IMG/VR virus record: IMGVR_UViG_3300004095_000016
Span: 1-22,486 of that record
Strand: one strand, 5' to 3'
From: a virus
Length of the DNA: 22,486 nucleotides
A program made the translations under genes and the position numbers. The notes beneath the pieces are model-generated. The model was not told the origin of the DNA. It did not search any database and saw only the letters and a list, made by a program, of their open reading frames with translations. This document shows, one piece after another, positions 6,195 to 15,524 of this stretch. Numbering within the stretch: position 1 is the first letter of the stretch; each line of letters opens with the position of its first letter.

Positions 6195-7211
6195 ATGGAT
6201 CAACCGGATATTGTAAAATTTCTAGCAACGTTTGGTTTTGAGGGTTTGTCTTTGATTGACAACAAAGATCATATCACAACCTACAAGTACACTTCTCTTA
6301 ATCCTAAACTTCTAAAAAAATTAGGAGAAAGCACTGTAACGTCCAACGGCAAAACCGCAGTCTACAATTTACCTGGCGTAGCAAGCATTGGCTATTTGCC
6401 TTCTAAGAATCTGGTGCGTTTTGTTTACAAAGGCAAAGCGCGGGCGGCTGTTAAAAATCAAACAGTGGACCACGAAGTTATCGTAACTCCTGAGCTGCAT
6501 AAGATGTTTATGCAGGTTCAGGTTAACCCGGGAAAAGCTGTAGCATTCTGCAAAAAGCTTTGGCACTATTTTAACGAACACAAATTCAATTCGGTTATGC
6601 AGGAGCCTACCCTGCTTGTCTCGCCTACGCCACCGCATAAGACTAATCTAAAGAACGCTCGTGGTATCTACTTCTCTAGGTGTGAAGGGGAACCTGGTAC
6701 TTTGTGGATGAACACCAAGGTGTTTAATGCTACTGAGCAAGTTTTCTTGACTATCTTTTTGCATGAAATGTGCCACCAGGCCTGCAATCAGATTTCTCGT
6801 CTCTCGAGGGCTGAAAACTCGATTGAAAAGGGTCATGGCCCTGTCTGGAAACAATGGATGGTTAAAGTAGGACTGAACCCCAGCCGTTACGACCATACAG
6901 ATGAGATAGAATACGGAACGGCAATGGACCGCGCAAAGCGTGAGGCTTCTGAGGCAGCCAGAATTGGGCCGCGCATTACACCTGAGTCTTTTAAAGGTAA
7001 ACGTAAAGTAACTGAACCTGAAGATAGGGACCGTGTTATTTTTGAACACGAGGGGCGTGTAGCCTCCGGCGTTATTGAAAAATTAGGTAAGGCTATAAAG
7101 ATGATGGACCCTACTTTTAGGCATCCCTTATTTAAGACAGTCTACCTTGAAAATGCAGGTCCTGTCTACTACGCAGACGACTACGTTATGCCTACATGGA
7201 AGGATAAATAA
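6195..7211 (+). CDS. SprT-like zinc metallopeptidase
   Basis: The protein has 338 residues. H190-E191-x2-H194 (LHEMCHQ) is the zinc and catalytic motif, and H214 in KGHGPVWKQWM supplies the third ligand in the context typical of SprT/Spartan-like proteins (a G-H-G-x-x-W helix). Spartan proteases digest proteins crosslinked to DNA; bacterial SprT roles are unclear. The 185 residues before the motif include beta-type sequence not recognised, and the tail after residue 225 is Lys/Arg/Glu-rich, perhaps nucleic-acid binding. It is translationally coupled: the SD CGGAG lies in the end of the Nudix gene, and its stop overlaps the next ATG by one base (TAATG). The protease call is strong; the substrate is unknown. 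Confidence 0.85.
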   Translation: MDQPDIVKFLATFGFEGLSLIDNKDHITTYKYTSLNPKLLKKLGESTVTSNGKTAVYNLPGVASIGYLPSKNLVRFVYKGKARAAVKNQTVDHEVIVTPELHKMFMQVQVNPGKAVAFCKKLWHYFNEHKFNSVMQEPTLLVSPTPPHKTNLKNARGIYFSRCEGEPGTLWMNTKVFNATEQVFLTIFLHEMCHQACNQISRLSRAENSIEKGHGPVWKQWMVKVGLNPSRYDHTDEIEYGTAMDRAKREASEAARIGPRITPESFKGKRKVTEPEDRDRVIFEHEGRVASGVIEKLGKAIKMMDPTFRHPLFKTVYLENAGPVYYADDYVMPTWKDK

Positions 7212-8665
7212 TGAACACTTCAGTCTTTACTAAAGGCGCAGCAGACCTAAATAATCAGATTAGTCTGCTCTTGGGCGTTGGTGAGACAATAACCAATGTT
7301 CAAATATCTACAGCTACTCCTGTAGACGCAAACACGCCCATAATATCTCTGTTGTCGATCGTAGCCAACGTAATATCTTTTCAGGTAACTGGCGGTACTG
7401 CCGGCGTTACTTACGGATTCGTTGCTACAGTAAAAACTACGCAGCAGACTCTAACATGGACTATTGCAGTTCAAGTTACTAGCGATAGTTTTGCGCCCGT
7501 AAACAACGAAGATCCAGATTCATATCAAAATTTAGTGGGTCAATTGCAGGCTGGTGACTCTGCCTTGGCAACAACGCAGTTTCAGTTTGCGGCATCTTTT
7601 GATCCTACTGGCGGCTACGTTAATTGGGATGTGTTGGACTCCCAAGGTATTGTCTGGGCTTCAGGTAACGCCTACGACTATAAAGTTTTAATGACTGGTA
7701 CAGTAAATATTGTTATTGCTAAATCAGTTGTAAGTGTACCTAGCTCAATTCCACCTAGCCTAGACAATCCCTATCAGTTGCGATATACTCTTAGGCAAGG
7801 CAACAATGTCTGTTATTCCTACGAAAATATAAGGGTACTTGGTTACCCTAATATGCCTTTGGGCGCACAAGATGCGATGGAATACGCCGGAGACATGGCT
7901 GCAATTAGCTGTGTGACTGAAACTGCCTTTGCTAACTGTGCCGTGTCTGTTTTACAAAACGGCACTCTTTTAAGTTATCAACCTTTAGGTAGTCCTAAGC
8001 GCGTTGCTAACGGGTATTTTATAGGCGCGGCTATTGACACGACAAACTTGCCAGTGTCTTTAACGCCTTATCAGGTACTCTGGAGTTTTTCTAACAACAC
8101 AGTGCAAACCTATCGTGAATCTTCCTCTTTGTGGGTCGTAAACGATTCGATAATTTCGGCTGCGGAAGACGTAAAGAGTAAGATTAACAAGGCACGCACA
8201 ACTTTGTTCGGCACGCCAGACTCTCAGTATTCCAGTATTGAGGTAATGAAATGGCTACGTCGAGGCGCAGATGCTTTCAACGGAGCTTATGGTCAGTTTA
8301 CTTCTTTGACAATGACTAACGCTCAGGGACCTGTTCGTGAGTTTTGGCTCTTGTACGCAGAAAAGTATGCACTTGAGGCACAATACCTCCTTGAAGGTGA
8401 AAAGGCCTTTAATTTCTCGGGCGCAGCGATAACCCTGGATGTAGACAAGACGCAATACCTAGATAACATGATTGGCAAAATTCAGTCTACGCTAGACGCC
8501 GAAGTTAAAGCTTTGAAGGTTAACTTGATTATTCGTGGCAACGGCAGCGGAGACGGTTCTCTAGATATAACAAACACAACGGGTAATAACGTTGGTGGTG
8601 TAGCTATTGCAATAACGCCTGCTTCCATCTACAACAGTGGCGTTATCTTTACTGGTCTCTTGTAA
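7211..8665 (+). CDS. Virion-type protein with N-terminal Ig-like domain
   Basis: The protein has 484 residues. Residues about 20-95 have the alternating pattern of a phage Ig/fibronectin-like domain (QVTGGTAGVTYGFVATV, then TLTWTIAVQV). The middle is beta-rich. Residues about 315-435 are helical, with EGEKAFNFSGAAITLDVDKT, a segment I associate with phage structural or connector proteins; the tail is Asn/Gly-rich with beta strands. It is probably a virion component (connector, neck or fibre-linked), judged from composition and neighbours, not from a catalytic motif. SD AAGGA is 6 bases before the ATG, which overlaps the SprT-like stop by one base. Confidence 0.65.
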   Translation: MNTSVFTKGAADLNNQISLLLGVGETITNVQISTATPVDANTPIISLLSIVANVISFQVTGGTAGVTYGFVATVKTTQQTLTWTIAVQVTSDSFAPVNNEDPDSYQNLVGQLQAGDSALATTQFQFAASFDPTGGYVNWDVLDSQGIVWASGNAYDYKVLMTGTVNIVIAKSVVSVPSSIPPSLDNPYQLRYTLRQGNNVCYSYENIRVLGYPNMPLGAQDAMEYAGDMAAISCVTETAFANCAVSVLQNGTLLSYQPLGSPKRVANGYFIGAAIDTTNLPVSLTPYQVLWSFSNNTVQTYRESSSLWVVNDSIISAAEDVKSKINKARTTLFGTPDSQYSSIEVMKWLRRGADAFNGAYGQFTSLTMTNAQGPVREFWLLYAEKYALEAQYLLEGEKAFNFSGAAITLDVDKTQYLDNMIGKIQSTLDAEVKALKVNLIIRGNGSGDGSLDITNTTGNNVGGVAIAITPASIYNSGVIFTGLL

Positions 8666-8693
8666 AGCCGCAATTTTATGTGAAGGACTTAAA

Positions 8694-9029
8694 ATGGAAA
8701 ATACAACCGCACAACCTGCAGCAGTAAAAACCTCATTGGGTAAAAACCTCATGGGGTTTTTCTCGTCATTTTTTAATACTCTGTTTAATCAACTAGAAGT
8801 TTTTTGGACCTGGGTAGACAAACACAATATCGAGCAACATGCAGTGTCTACTGCAACCTTGGTTGGTTTAGTCTACGTAATGAAGTGGGCTTTTGCCTAT
8901 GCTGATACTCATAACGATGGTAACACGGCCTTGATTATTGCGGCGGTTACCGCACCTTACTCGGTTCTGCAAGGTGCGGTCTTGAAATTCTACTTCCATG
9001 ACCGGTCTGCTATGGGTACTACGCCGTGA
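8694..9029 (+). CDS. Small membrane protein, holin-like
   Basis: The protein has 111 residues. The start is ATG 8694 with GAAGGA six bases upstream; an in-frame ATG at 8637 lies inside the previous gene and lacks an SD. Two hydrophobic segments, about residues 52-69 (TATLVGLVYVMKWAFAYA) and 78-99 (NTALIIAAVTAPYSVLQGAV), are joined by a short Asp/Asn loop, with an amphipathic Phe/Trp-rich stretch before them. Size and topology fit class II-type holins that permeabilise the inner membrane at lysis, but many phages also carry small membrane proteins of other function, and no endolysin is adjacent. The end overlaps the HNH gene by 4 bases. Confidence 0.6.
   Translation: MENTTAQPAAVKTSLGKNLMGFFSSFFNTLFNQLEVFWTWVDKHNIEQHAVSTATLVGLVYVMKWAFAYADTHNDGNTALIIAAVTAPYSVLQGAVLKFYFHDRSAMGTTP
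8724..8761 (+). repeat. 13-bp direct repeat with hairpin near the start of the holin-like gene
   Basis: GTAAAAACCTCAT occurs at 8724-8736 and 8740-8752, a 16-base period that shifts the reading frame, so the same DNA is read once as VKTSL and once as GKNLM. AAAAACC of the second copy (8742-8748) pairs with GGTTTTT (8755-8761), giving a hairpin ending in T; the first copy could compete for the same arm. It may attenuate transcription or translation, or be chance. Confidence 0.6.
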
Positions 9030-9316
9030 TATTTACTCGACCTTTTGTTCGTAAGTCTGCTACAGGTTCAGCGAAAATTGTACGAGACTCATATTCAAAC
9101 GGTAAAACGTCTTGGTGGGACTTGCGTAAAAAAGTCTTTGACCGCGATGGTGGCAAATGTCAGGGAATGAAAGGTTGGAACAAATGCGGTGCTAAGGCTG
9201 TAGACGTACATCATATTGTACCGCTAAGCCGAGGTGGTACCTCAACAATGAGTAACTTAATGTCGGTGTGCAAAGAGTGTCATGACGCTAGGCACAATCA
9301 TATGAAAAGGAAATAG
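9026..9316 (+). CDS. HNH endonuclease
   Basis: The protein has 96 residues. H62-H63 (DVHHIVPLSRGG), N77 (SNL) and H86 form the HNH beta-beta-alpha metal site; C45, C54, C82 and C85 form the structural zinc site. HNH enzymes nick or cut DNA. Small free-standing phage HNHs may be homing enzymes or may help terminase in packaging; this one is embedded by a 4-base GTGA overlap in an operon of late genes, which favours an integrated role over a recent homing insertion, though homing cannot be excluded. The start is GTG 9026, with only a weak GGG upstream, so translation probably depends on coupling to the holin-like gene. Confidence 0.9.
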   Translation: MIFTRPFVRKSATGSAKIVRDSYSNGKTSWWDLRKKVFDRDGGKCQGMKGWNKCGAKAVDVHHIVPLSRGGTSTMSNLMSVCKECHDARHNHMKRK

Positions 9317-9317
9317 C

Positions 9318-9722
9318 ATGAAACTAGCAGCTAAGATTCGCCTTCAGGCTTCTGAAGGCGACTATGATTATGTGTTTAATAATAAGCCTCTTTGGTGGGT
9401 ATTCTTTCCTGGTCAAAATCATGACCAGCACGTTGACCGTAAGTCAGCAGAGAAGGATGCTAGCCGTGTAAAAGGTGCAAAAGTTAAATACGGTTACTTT
9501 GATAAGCTAAACAAGTTTGTTAGCGTTGAAATGCCTCCTGAGGCTACATACGTTAACTCTGAAACACGTGAGCTGCCTAAAACAGGCGTAGTGTTTGACT
9601 TAAAAAATGATGGTGTGCCTGAAAACGGCGAAAAACCAGAATTGCAAGTTCTAACCCACGATGACGGTGGTGTTGAAACTCCGCCAGAGCAATCTCTTTT
9701 GATGGACGACCTTCAGCCTTAA
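9318..9722 (+). CDS. Hypothetical protein (134 aa), acidic C-terminus
   Basis: No family is recognised. The N-terminal 70 residues contain a Trp-rich motif (KPLWWVFFPGQNHD) followed by a Lys-rich helix, and the last 60 residues are low-complexity, rich in Glu, Asp and Pro. There is no signal, membrane segment or Cys motif. A good SD (AAAAGGA) lies seven bases before the ATG, which begins one base after the HNH stop; the next gene begins two bases after its stop. Context makes it a real late gene; its role is unknown. Confidence 0.75.
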   Translation: MKLAAKIRLQASEGDYDYVFNNKPLWWVFFPGQNHDQHVDRKSAEKDASRVKGAKVKYGYFDKLNKFVSVEMPPEATYVNSETRELPKTGVVFDLKNDGVPENGEKPELQVLTHDDGGVETPPEQSLLMDDLQP

Positions 9723-9724
9723 AA

Positions 9725-10378
9725 ATGAACAACTACCCAAACCCTTTAGACTTTCCTAAGAGCTTAAACCCTTTTGCTGCGGACGCTTGGTTTCAAGCCT
9801 GCCTTAGTACAGGCGCGGCTAAATTGACGTCTAAAGAAGCTTGGGTAATTGTCTTAGAAAAGTTTATAAATCTTTGTCAGGCTCAAGGCTTAGACCCGTT
9901 TTTTAAAGGTGACGCTAACAGTGCTATTAGGCAGTACCTTTTTAAACGACGTTCTCAGTTTGTTCTCTTTTTAGACAGAACTAAGTTTCTTCGAGGTTTG
10001 AAGCCGATATTAAATGTCAAACATGAGGTAACCATTACCGACTACGGATTTGAGATACGCGTCTCAGGTCAATACAGAGTACAGGATGCTTCTTGGTTCA
10101 AGCAGGTGTTTAGGTTTCCTATACCTTATAGGTTTAGTCGTCTCCGTAAAAATGATAAGACATTCTACAGCGTTTCCTGGGAGCCTGGACTTGAAGTGTT
10201 TATTGCCAACGACCAAATAAACTCTCTCAATCAGTGGCACATAGGTTACATTCTACGTTGCCCAATTCATCCGGACGCTGAAGGTCAAAATTTAAAGGAT
10301 TTTATCTTTAACAGTCTTTGGAAACCTATAGCCAGCTCTAAAAGGCCTTATAAGGTTCCAGTAATAAGGTCAATATAG
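9725..10378 (+). CDS. Hypothetical protein (217 aa), aromatic-rich
   Basis: No family is recognised. The protein is basic and rich in Phe, Tyr and Trp, with N-terminal helices (residues about 15-75), then strands around residues 95-160, and a C-terminal mix. No catalytic motif stands out. The ATG has no SD in the 15 bases upstream, where the previous gene ends, so it probably depends on translational coupling across the 2-base gap. The next gene begins one base after its stop. Tight packing supports it as a real gene, and a virion or assembly role is only a guess from neighbours. Confidence 0.72.
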   Translation: MNNYPNPLDFPKSLNPFAADAWFQACLSTGAAKLTSKEAWVIVLEKFINLCQAQGLDPFFKGDANSAIRQYLFKRRSQFVLFLDRTKFLRGLKPILNVKHEVTITDYGFEIRVSGQYRVQDASWFKQVFRFPIPYRFSRLRKNDKTFYSVSWEPGLEVFIANDQINSLNQWHIGYILRCPIHPDAEGQNLKDFIFNSLWKPIASSKRPYKVPVIRSI

Positions 10379-10379
10379 A

Positions 10380-10748
10380 ATGACAAAAGTTGCCGCTAGA
10401 ATACCTGAGGTTACGCCTAAATATTATCTGTTTAACTTTGAATTTGAGAGTACGCCTAGATACTCAGGAACAATTCTGGGAGTATCGGTTGCGCAGGCTG
10501 TTGCAAGAGCCCGAGGAGCCTATAGTAAAAACGTTCTTAAAAACCAGCCAGGGACACCTAAATTTAGCTTAGGCGTAAACCAGGCTAAGGAATTAAGGTT
10601 AACTCTGAGCCTATCAATTTTAACCATACAGAAGTACAAAGAGCTATATAGAGTAGCCTACCAAAGCAAGTACCAGCTAGAGCCTCAAGATTTAAAAGAA
10701 TTTTCCCAACTTACCAAAATAACCGAGGATATTAAAAAATGGAATTAA
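10380..10748 (+). CDS. Hypothetical protein (122 aa), basic
   Basis: No family is recognised. It starts with a strand-rich section (YYLFNFEFES) followed by an Ala/Arg helix (VAQAVARARGAYSKNVL), then basic helical sequence to the end; pI looks high. No zinc, nucleotide or membrane motif is seen. The ATG comes one base after the previous stop, with only a distant AAGG upstream. Its last 10 bases overlap the start of the giant helicase gene, whose SD (GAGGA) lies within it, so the two are likely co-translated and may be partners. Confidence 0.7.
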   Translation: MTKVAARIPEVTPKYYLFNFEFESTPRYSGTILGVSVAQAVARARGAYSKNVLKNQPGTPKFSLGVNQAKELRLTLSLSILTIQKYKELYRVAYQSKYQLEPQDLKEFSQLTKITEDIKKWN

Positions 10749-13700
10749 AAGCTTTTCAGATAGCTCGACCTAAGACGAACCTCGTCCAAGATCAGGCTTA
10801 CTCTGTTTCCGACGCAACTCTAAAAACAGGTTTTCTTGGAGTATTTCGTAAGGTCTATACCGGCGATGCCCGAAAGGTTCTTTTGAAACTTGCATTGGGT
10901 GCCTTTATGGACACTCGCGTTATTAGCCTTGCTAAACCTCCTCGCGCAGTGTCTCAAGAAGAGCGCAAGGCAAAGAAGGCAATGTCTAAGGCACTCAGTG
11001 ACTGGGAAAATAATCGCCAAGAAATGGCTTTGGCTCAGTACACTACTCTGGTAAAATTCAATACCGAAGCTCCGTATTTTAAGCTTGAGCTTCCTATCCT
11101 TGCCATGAATAGTGTTGACAACCTGTTTAACACTCTCCAGTTGTTTACGGACGTGCCTCCGGCAGAAGAGACTCTTGAAGAGATTCGCGTAGCTTTGGCT
11201 TCTGGTGGTAAGCGTTATCCGGTTACAAAATTGTTCTTAAACTCCGGCCTCGATAACGGTACCAAGTCCATATTTTCGACTACTCTAGAAGCCGCAGTAA
11301 TCAAGGCAGGTACGCCTTCTGTTCTTTATTTGGAGTTTAAGATTCCAAAAGAAGTTGTAGAGTTTTTGACCTCTACAGACTGGCTGCAGGTACGTGCTGT
11401 TGATTTGTACCCTTTGGTTAGTGCCTGGGTGGAAGCAGAATACGTCTCTAAATACTACGGCAAGTCTGCCATTTCGATGTCTCGCATTTCTGAGACGCTC
11501 CCCAAACACGATCCCTTGGATGAGCGAGTTGACCAGTACTCTATTGCCATTAACATGGACGGAGACCCACTCTACATTCCTAGCGTTTGCGATAACACGA
11601 CTATCTATGAGTCTACTTACGCAAGTGCAAGCGTGGGAGAAAACGGTGAATTTGCTTTGCGCACTCCTAAGTCTAACATGCGCCCTCGGTTACCGTCTAA
11701 TCTGCCCATCTTGGTAGACTGGATTAACAACAAATTTTCTTATTCGGATACAAGCGGTAAGATTCAGATTATGCCCATGGAGCATTTCCGCAAATGCACT
11801 CCTACCATGGCAATGAATCTGCTTAATCGTAATGTTAATCCCGCTTTCCTCAAAGGTCTTGTTAACTTTGCGGCGCAATGCAGCGTACCTACAAACGTAT
11901 CGCGCTATCTGGGTGCCCTTACAGCAGAAGAAACCGCTGAGGCTAACGCCAAAGGTTACCTAAGCAACGTAACTATTGATCAGTATTTTGAGAAGGTATG
12001 GGAAGCTACTGTTAAAGAACAGCCCAACTTTGTCTTGCGCTATGCAGACTTTACTGCCGAGACAGATCAGCCTGGCTTTTTGCCAGTGGTAGAATTTATC
12101 TATGCCTTGCATGAGGGCATGACTAAAAACTTGGAAGCACTTTACGCCAAGTATGCGGTTGTTACTATAACCAGCCAGCTGGGTATCATTTCCCTCCTTG
12201 CTTGCTACGGTAGCAAGATTAGCCAAGTACGTGCTGAGGCAAATGAGGCAAACAAAGGCGCACTTAATCAGGGTGTAATTCCTGATTGGACTCCTCCGGA
12301 CGCTCCGCTGCTTACAGATAAATTCAGCAAACCTGACGCAGGGCTACAACCGCATCAAGTTAAAATCCGTTGTCTGCTGCGCGAGTCTCCTGACCTAGCC
12401 GTTTTGGATGTTGCTGCTGGCGGTGGTAAGAGCTTGCTTGCTATTACAGACGTTTTGTACGAGATTAAGGCTAACCGTTCGGCTCCTTATCTGATTATGT
12501 GCCCTGGTCACCTAGTGGCTAACTACGTTTCAGAACTGGTAGAGTTTACTGACGGTCAAGTTAACGTGATTCCAATTACGTCCTATAACTTTAGGACTTC
12601 TGGTATTGCTCGTTATGAGCAGATTCTAAAGGCTGCTCCCATCAATACTGTTATGATTGTTGATTACGACGCGTTGAAATTCCGCGCTCGTTCGGCTGGC
12701 TATGGAACGTCTTCTATCCTAGTATTCCCTGTAACTGAGTTGATTCGTCAGTTCCGTCCTGGGTATGTGTTCTTGGATGAGTCGCACTTTCTCAAGAACG
12801 CTAAGTCTGCTCGTGCTAAGGCAGTAATGAGCCTTATCGCCGACATTCCTAAAAAGCGTATTGCTTCAGGTACTCTTAATCCGGATTCGCCTTCTGACCT
12901 CCCTGGTCAAATGGCTATTCTTGACCCAACAATCTTTGGTACACGTAACGACTTCAATCAGACCTACGGTGAGAACGTCAGCGGTGATCGTGTTATGCAG
13001 TGGCGCACTAGTGGTGAGAACTCGATTGCTCACATTCTGCCTAAGTTAAAGGGTTCTGTTGTATGGGCTTCTGCTAAACGTCGTGAGTGGGCTTACGCTC
13101 TCCCTAAACGTGAAGACCGATTTATTTCGGTTGAGTTGACTGCAAATCAAAAGGTAATGTACGACGCTATCTTTGATGACATGATTCAGCAGATTAAGAA
13201 GTTAGCTGAAACAGACAAAGGTGCGCGTAAACTTCTGGAAAAACTTAACGGCAAGAAAGCTTCCGCTGAAGATGAGGAAAACTTTGGCGATATGGACGAA
13301 GCTGACGAAGATGCAAATACTGAAGACATTCTTGACGATAACGGCGACGTAGGCCCTGCTTTGCAACCCTACCTTGCAGACATTGAGCGCTTTGTTACTG
13401 ATCCAGCATCGCATCCTTACTCTGTTAACGGTTTTAAAACAGAAGAAGGTAAGTTTATTCCACCTTTGTCTGGTGACGACCTGAAATCTCCTAAAGCTAT
13501 GCAGTTGGCCCGCTTGCTGACTGACTGGTTTGAAAACAATACTTCTAAGGCAATTGTTTTCGTTAACTACAATGCATCTGCTGCGTCTCTGTTCGCTTCA
13601 ATGCCTCCTGAGTTGCAAAAATGCGGTTTGCTCTATTCTGCCTCACAAAAGACAGAACACGTTAATCGTTTCAAGAAAGATCCAAACATCAAATGGATGA

Positions 13701-15508
13701 TTGGTATTCGTAAGTCGCTTGAAGTTGGCTTAAACTTGCAGATTGCTGGTTACTTGGCTCGTGTTGAAGGTGTGTGGACCCCTGGTGAACAAGAGCAAGG
13801 TGATTGCCGTATTGCACGTCCTTACTTTGGTAAGGGTGGTGACCAACGTCAACGTCTGCGATTCGACACATTGGTTGCTAACCGCACTATTGACGTTACT
13901 AAAGCAGCACGTTTGCGGGCAAAGATTGTTGCTTTGGCTAAGTTTGATAACTCTACAGACCCAGCCTATCAGTCAATTGAAGATATCCCAATCATTCCAA
14001 TGAACCTGGAAGCTATTCAGACTAAGAATGACTTTGATACCAACCTGGCTCAGTACCAGCGTTCGATGCAACAACTGAATTCTGTTGTTACTTCTGACTA
14101 CGAAGAATACAAGGCCAAACAGCAGGCTGAGGGTGGGGTGAAATTTACGCCTATTAAGGTGGCCCCTGTCCCAACTGGTGCAGCTATTTTGTCTGCGGTA
14201 CCTTACGCACAAGGTACAGAGCTTTACGCAGCTTCTGAACTAGGTTTAGTCCGTGTTGACAACTACCTTGGCCTTGAGTTGTCTACTGATGACGAAGATG
14301 ATGATTCTGGTCCAGGTGGAGATGACGAAGACGAAACCGGTGCAAAGAATCCTGAGATTCGCCGTCAAAAAGAACTGTTGGCTGGTAAACGTGTTCATAC
14401 AGAATACGGTGATGGATTTATCCTGTCGGCTGGTCGTGTTAAAGGCGAATCTGTTACTGCTTTGCGTGTATCCTTAGACGACGGCACTGTGGTTTCTCGT
14501 TTGCGTGTTACTAATGCTTTTATTATTACGCGCACTGAGACTAACTCCAACGACATGAAGATTAAACTCGCAGAGGCCGCTGGCTTGCCTGTTACCGGCG
14601 AAATTACAGCGCCTGCAGTTTACTCTAAGCCTGCTAAGTTGACACTAAAACAGCAACGCGAAATTGCCAAAGAACAGGAACGTCAACGTCTGTTAGAAAA
14701 ACAGAAGGCTCGTAAGAAGGAAGGCAAGCTTTCTATTGGTCTGGACTTGACTATCGTTAACGGCTACGTTCGTCTTGGATACATTGAAAGTTCTGACAAA
14801 CGCGCGGTTAAGGCTTTGGAGGCTTTGGGCTTTAAGTTAGAACCTAAGATGGTTCACACTCGTATTCGTAATCATAAGCAACTGATTACTCAATTCCGTC
14901 TGTGGGCTGACGCAGGCTTTAACGTTTCTACCGAAGTTGATTCGGATGCGTTCATTACGTTGGCTCAAGAGTTGGATAGCAATGCTTTGCAAACACACAA
15001 ACACTATGCAAAACTTATGGGCAAGGCTGCCTATATGAATTACATGCGTTTGGGTTGGAAGCCAACGTCGAATCCTAAGTTGCTGCAAATGTTTGCGTTG
15101 GTTACGGACGGTGGTGATCGCGATGCTGCGGCTCTGAGGGAAGCAGCTAAGGCTGGTGTTGCACCGCGTTATGGTGTAGCTTATTTGGCAATGCCGTACG
15201 GTGCAGGTCATCCTGCAACAGCAAAGGCTATGAGCTCTCGTTATAAGGCTCCGTCCACTAACTGGGTAATTAGCAATCCTTCACTTAGTATCTATGCAGC
15301 CAACATTGGGGGCATTCATAAGATTCTGGGACAATTGAAGGACGCTGGAATTAGCGTTAACAACATTGACCAACTTAATGTTCAAGCTAAGTCCATTCGT
15401 AAGTTGTCTAACATCATGGAACTTAAAAACGATGCAACCGTAGATATTGGACCTGCGCAAGATCCTAAAGCGGTGGCAGAGGAAAAGGTTACCAAGAAGA
15501 CACGCTAA
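10739..15508 (+). CDS. Giant SNF2-type (superfamily 2) DNA helicase/translocase
   Basis: The protein has 1,589 residues. The motor spans about residues 535-1070: motif I AAGGGKS with K564, motif II D680-E-S-H683, a GT pair in ASGTLNP (motif III region), and in lobe 2 VFVNYN, EVGLNLQ (motif V) and Q1020-GDCRIAR-P (motif VI). It would move on double-stranded DNA using ATP. An acidic insert (about 841-868) separates the lobes; a second acidic run lies near 1181-1200; residues about 1216-1268 (GKRVHTEYGDG) resemble the small Tudor-like domain at the end of UvrD/PcrA helicases. A basic coiled coil follows (about 1300-1330). The first 530 and last 260 residues are unrecognised. No methyltransferase motif was found, unlike the DarB antirestriction proteins of P1. 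It is the last gene of its unit. Confidence 0.85.
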   Translation: MELKAFQIARPKTNLVQDQAYSVSDATLKTGFLGVFRKVYTGDARKVLLKLALGAFMDTRVISLAKPPRAVSQEERKAKKAMSKALSDWENNRQEMALAQYTTLVKFNTEAPYFKLELPILAMNSVDNLFNTLQLFTDVPPAEETLEEIRVALASGGKRYPVTKLFLNSGLDNGTKSIFSTTLEAAVIKAGTPSVLYLEFKIPKEVVEFLTSTDWLQVRAVDLYPLVSAWVEAEYVSKYYGKSAISMSRISETLPKHDPLDERVDQYSIAINMDGDPLYIPSVCDNTTIYESTYASASVGENGEFALRTPKSNMRPRLPSNLPILVDWINNKFSYSDTSGKIQIMPMEHFRKCTPTMAMNLLNRNVNPAFLKGLVNFAAQCSVPTNVSRYLGALTAEETAEANAKGYLSNVTIDQYFEKVWEATVKEQPNFVLRYADFTAETDQPGFLPVVEFIYALHEGMTKNLEALYAKYAVVTITSQLGIISLLACYGSKISQVRAEANEANKGALNQGVIPDWTPPDAPLLTDKFSKPDAGLQPHQVKIRCLLRESPDLAVLDVAAGGGKSLLAITDVLYEIKANRSAPYLIMCPGHLVANYVSELVEFTDGQVNVIPITSYNFRTSGIARYEQILKAAPINTVMIVDYDALKFRARSAGYGTSSILVFPVTELIRQFRPGYVFLDESHFLKNAKSARAKAVMSLIADIPKKRIASGTLNPDSPSDLPGQMAILDPTIFGTRNDFNQTYGENVSGDRVMQWRTSGENSIAHILPKLKGSVVWASAKRREWAYALPKREDRFISVELTANQKVMYDAIFDDMIQQIKKLAETDKGARKLLEKLNGKKASAEDEENFGDMDEADEDANTEDILDDNGDVGPALQPYLADIERFVTDPASHPYSVNGFKTEEGKFIPPLSGDDLKSPKAMQLARLLTDWFENNTSKAIVFVNYNASAASLFASMPPELQKCGLLYSASQKTEHVNRFKKDPNIKWMIGIRKSLEVGLNLQIAGYLARVEGVWTPGEQEQGDCRIARPYFGKGGDQRQRLRFDTLVANRTIDVTKAARLRAKIVALAKFDNSTDPAYQSIEDIPIIPMNLEAIQTKNDFDTNLAQYQRSMQQLNSVVTSDYEEYKAKQQAEGGVKFTPIKVAPVPTGAAILSAVPYAQGTELYAASELGLVRVDNYLGLELSTDDEDDDSGPGGDDEDETGAKNPEIRRQKELLAGKRVHTEYGDGFILSAGRVKGESVTALRVSLDDGTVVSRLRVTNAFIITRTETNSNDMKIKLAEAAGLPVTGEITAPAVYSKPAKLTLKQQREIAKEQERQRLLEKQKARKKEGKLSIGLDLTIVNGYVRLGYIESSDKRAVKALEALGFKLEPKMVHTRIRNHKQLITQFRLWADAGFNVSTEVDSDAFITLAQELDSNALQTHKHYAKLMGKAAYMNYMRLGWKPTSNPKLLQMFALVTDGGDRDAAALREAAKAGVAPRYGVAYLAMPYGAGHPATAKAMSSRYKAPSTNWVISNPSLSIYAANIGGIHKILGQLKDAGISVNNIDQLNVQAKSIRKLSNIMELKNDATVDIGPAQDPKAVAEEKVTKKTR

Positions 15509-15524
15509 AAACTCGTGGGTTAAT

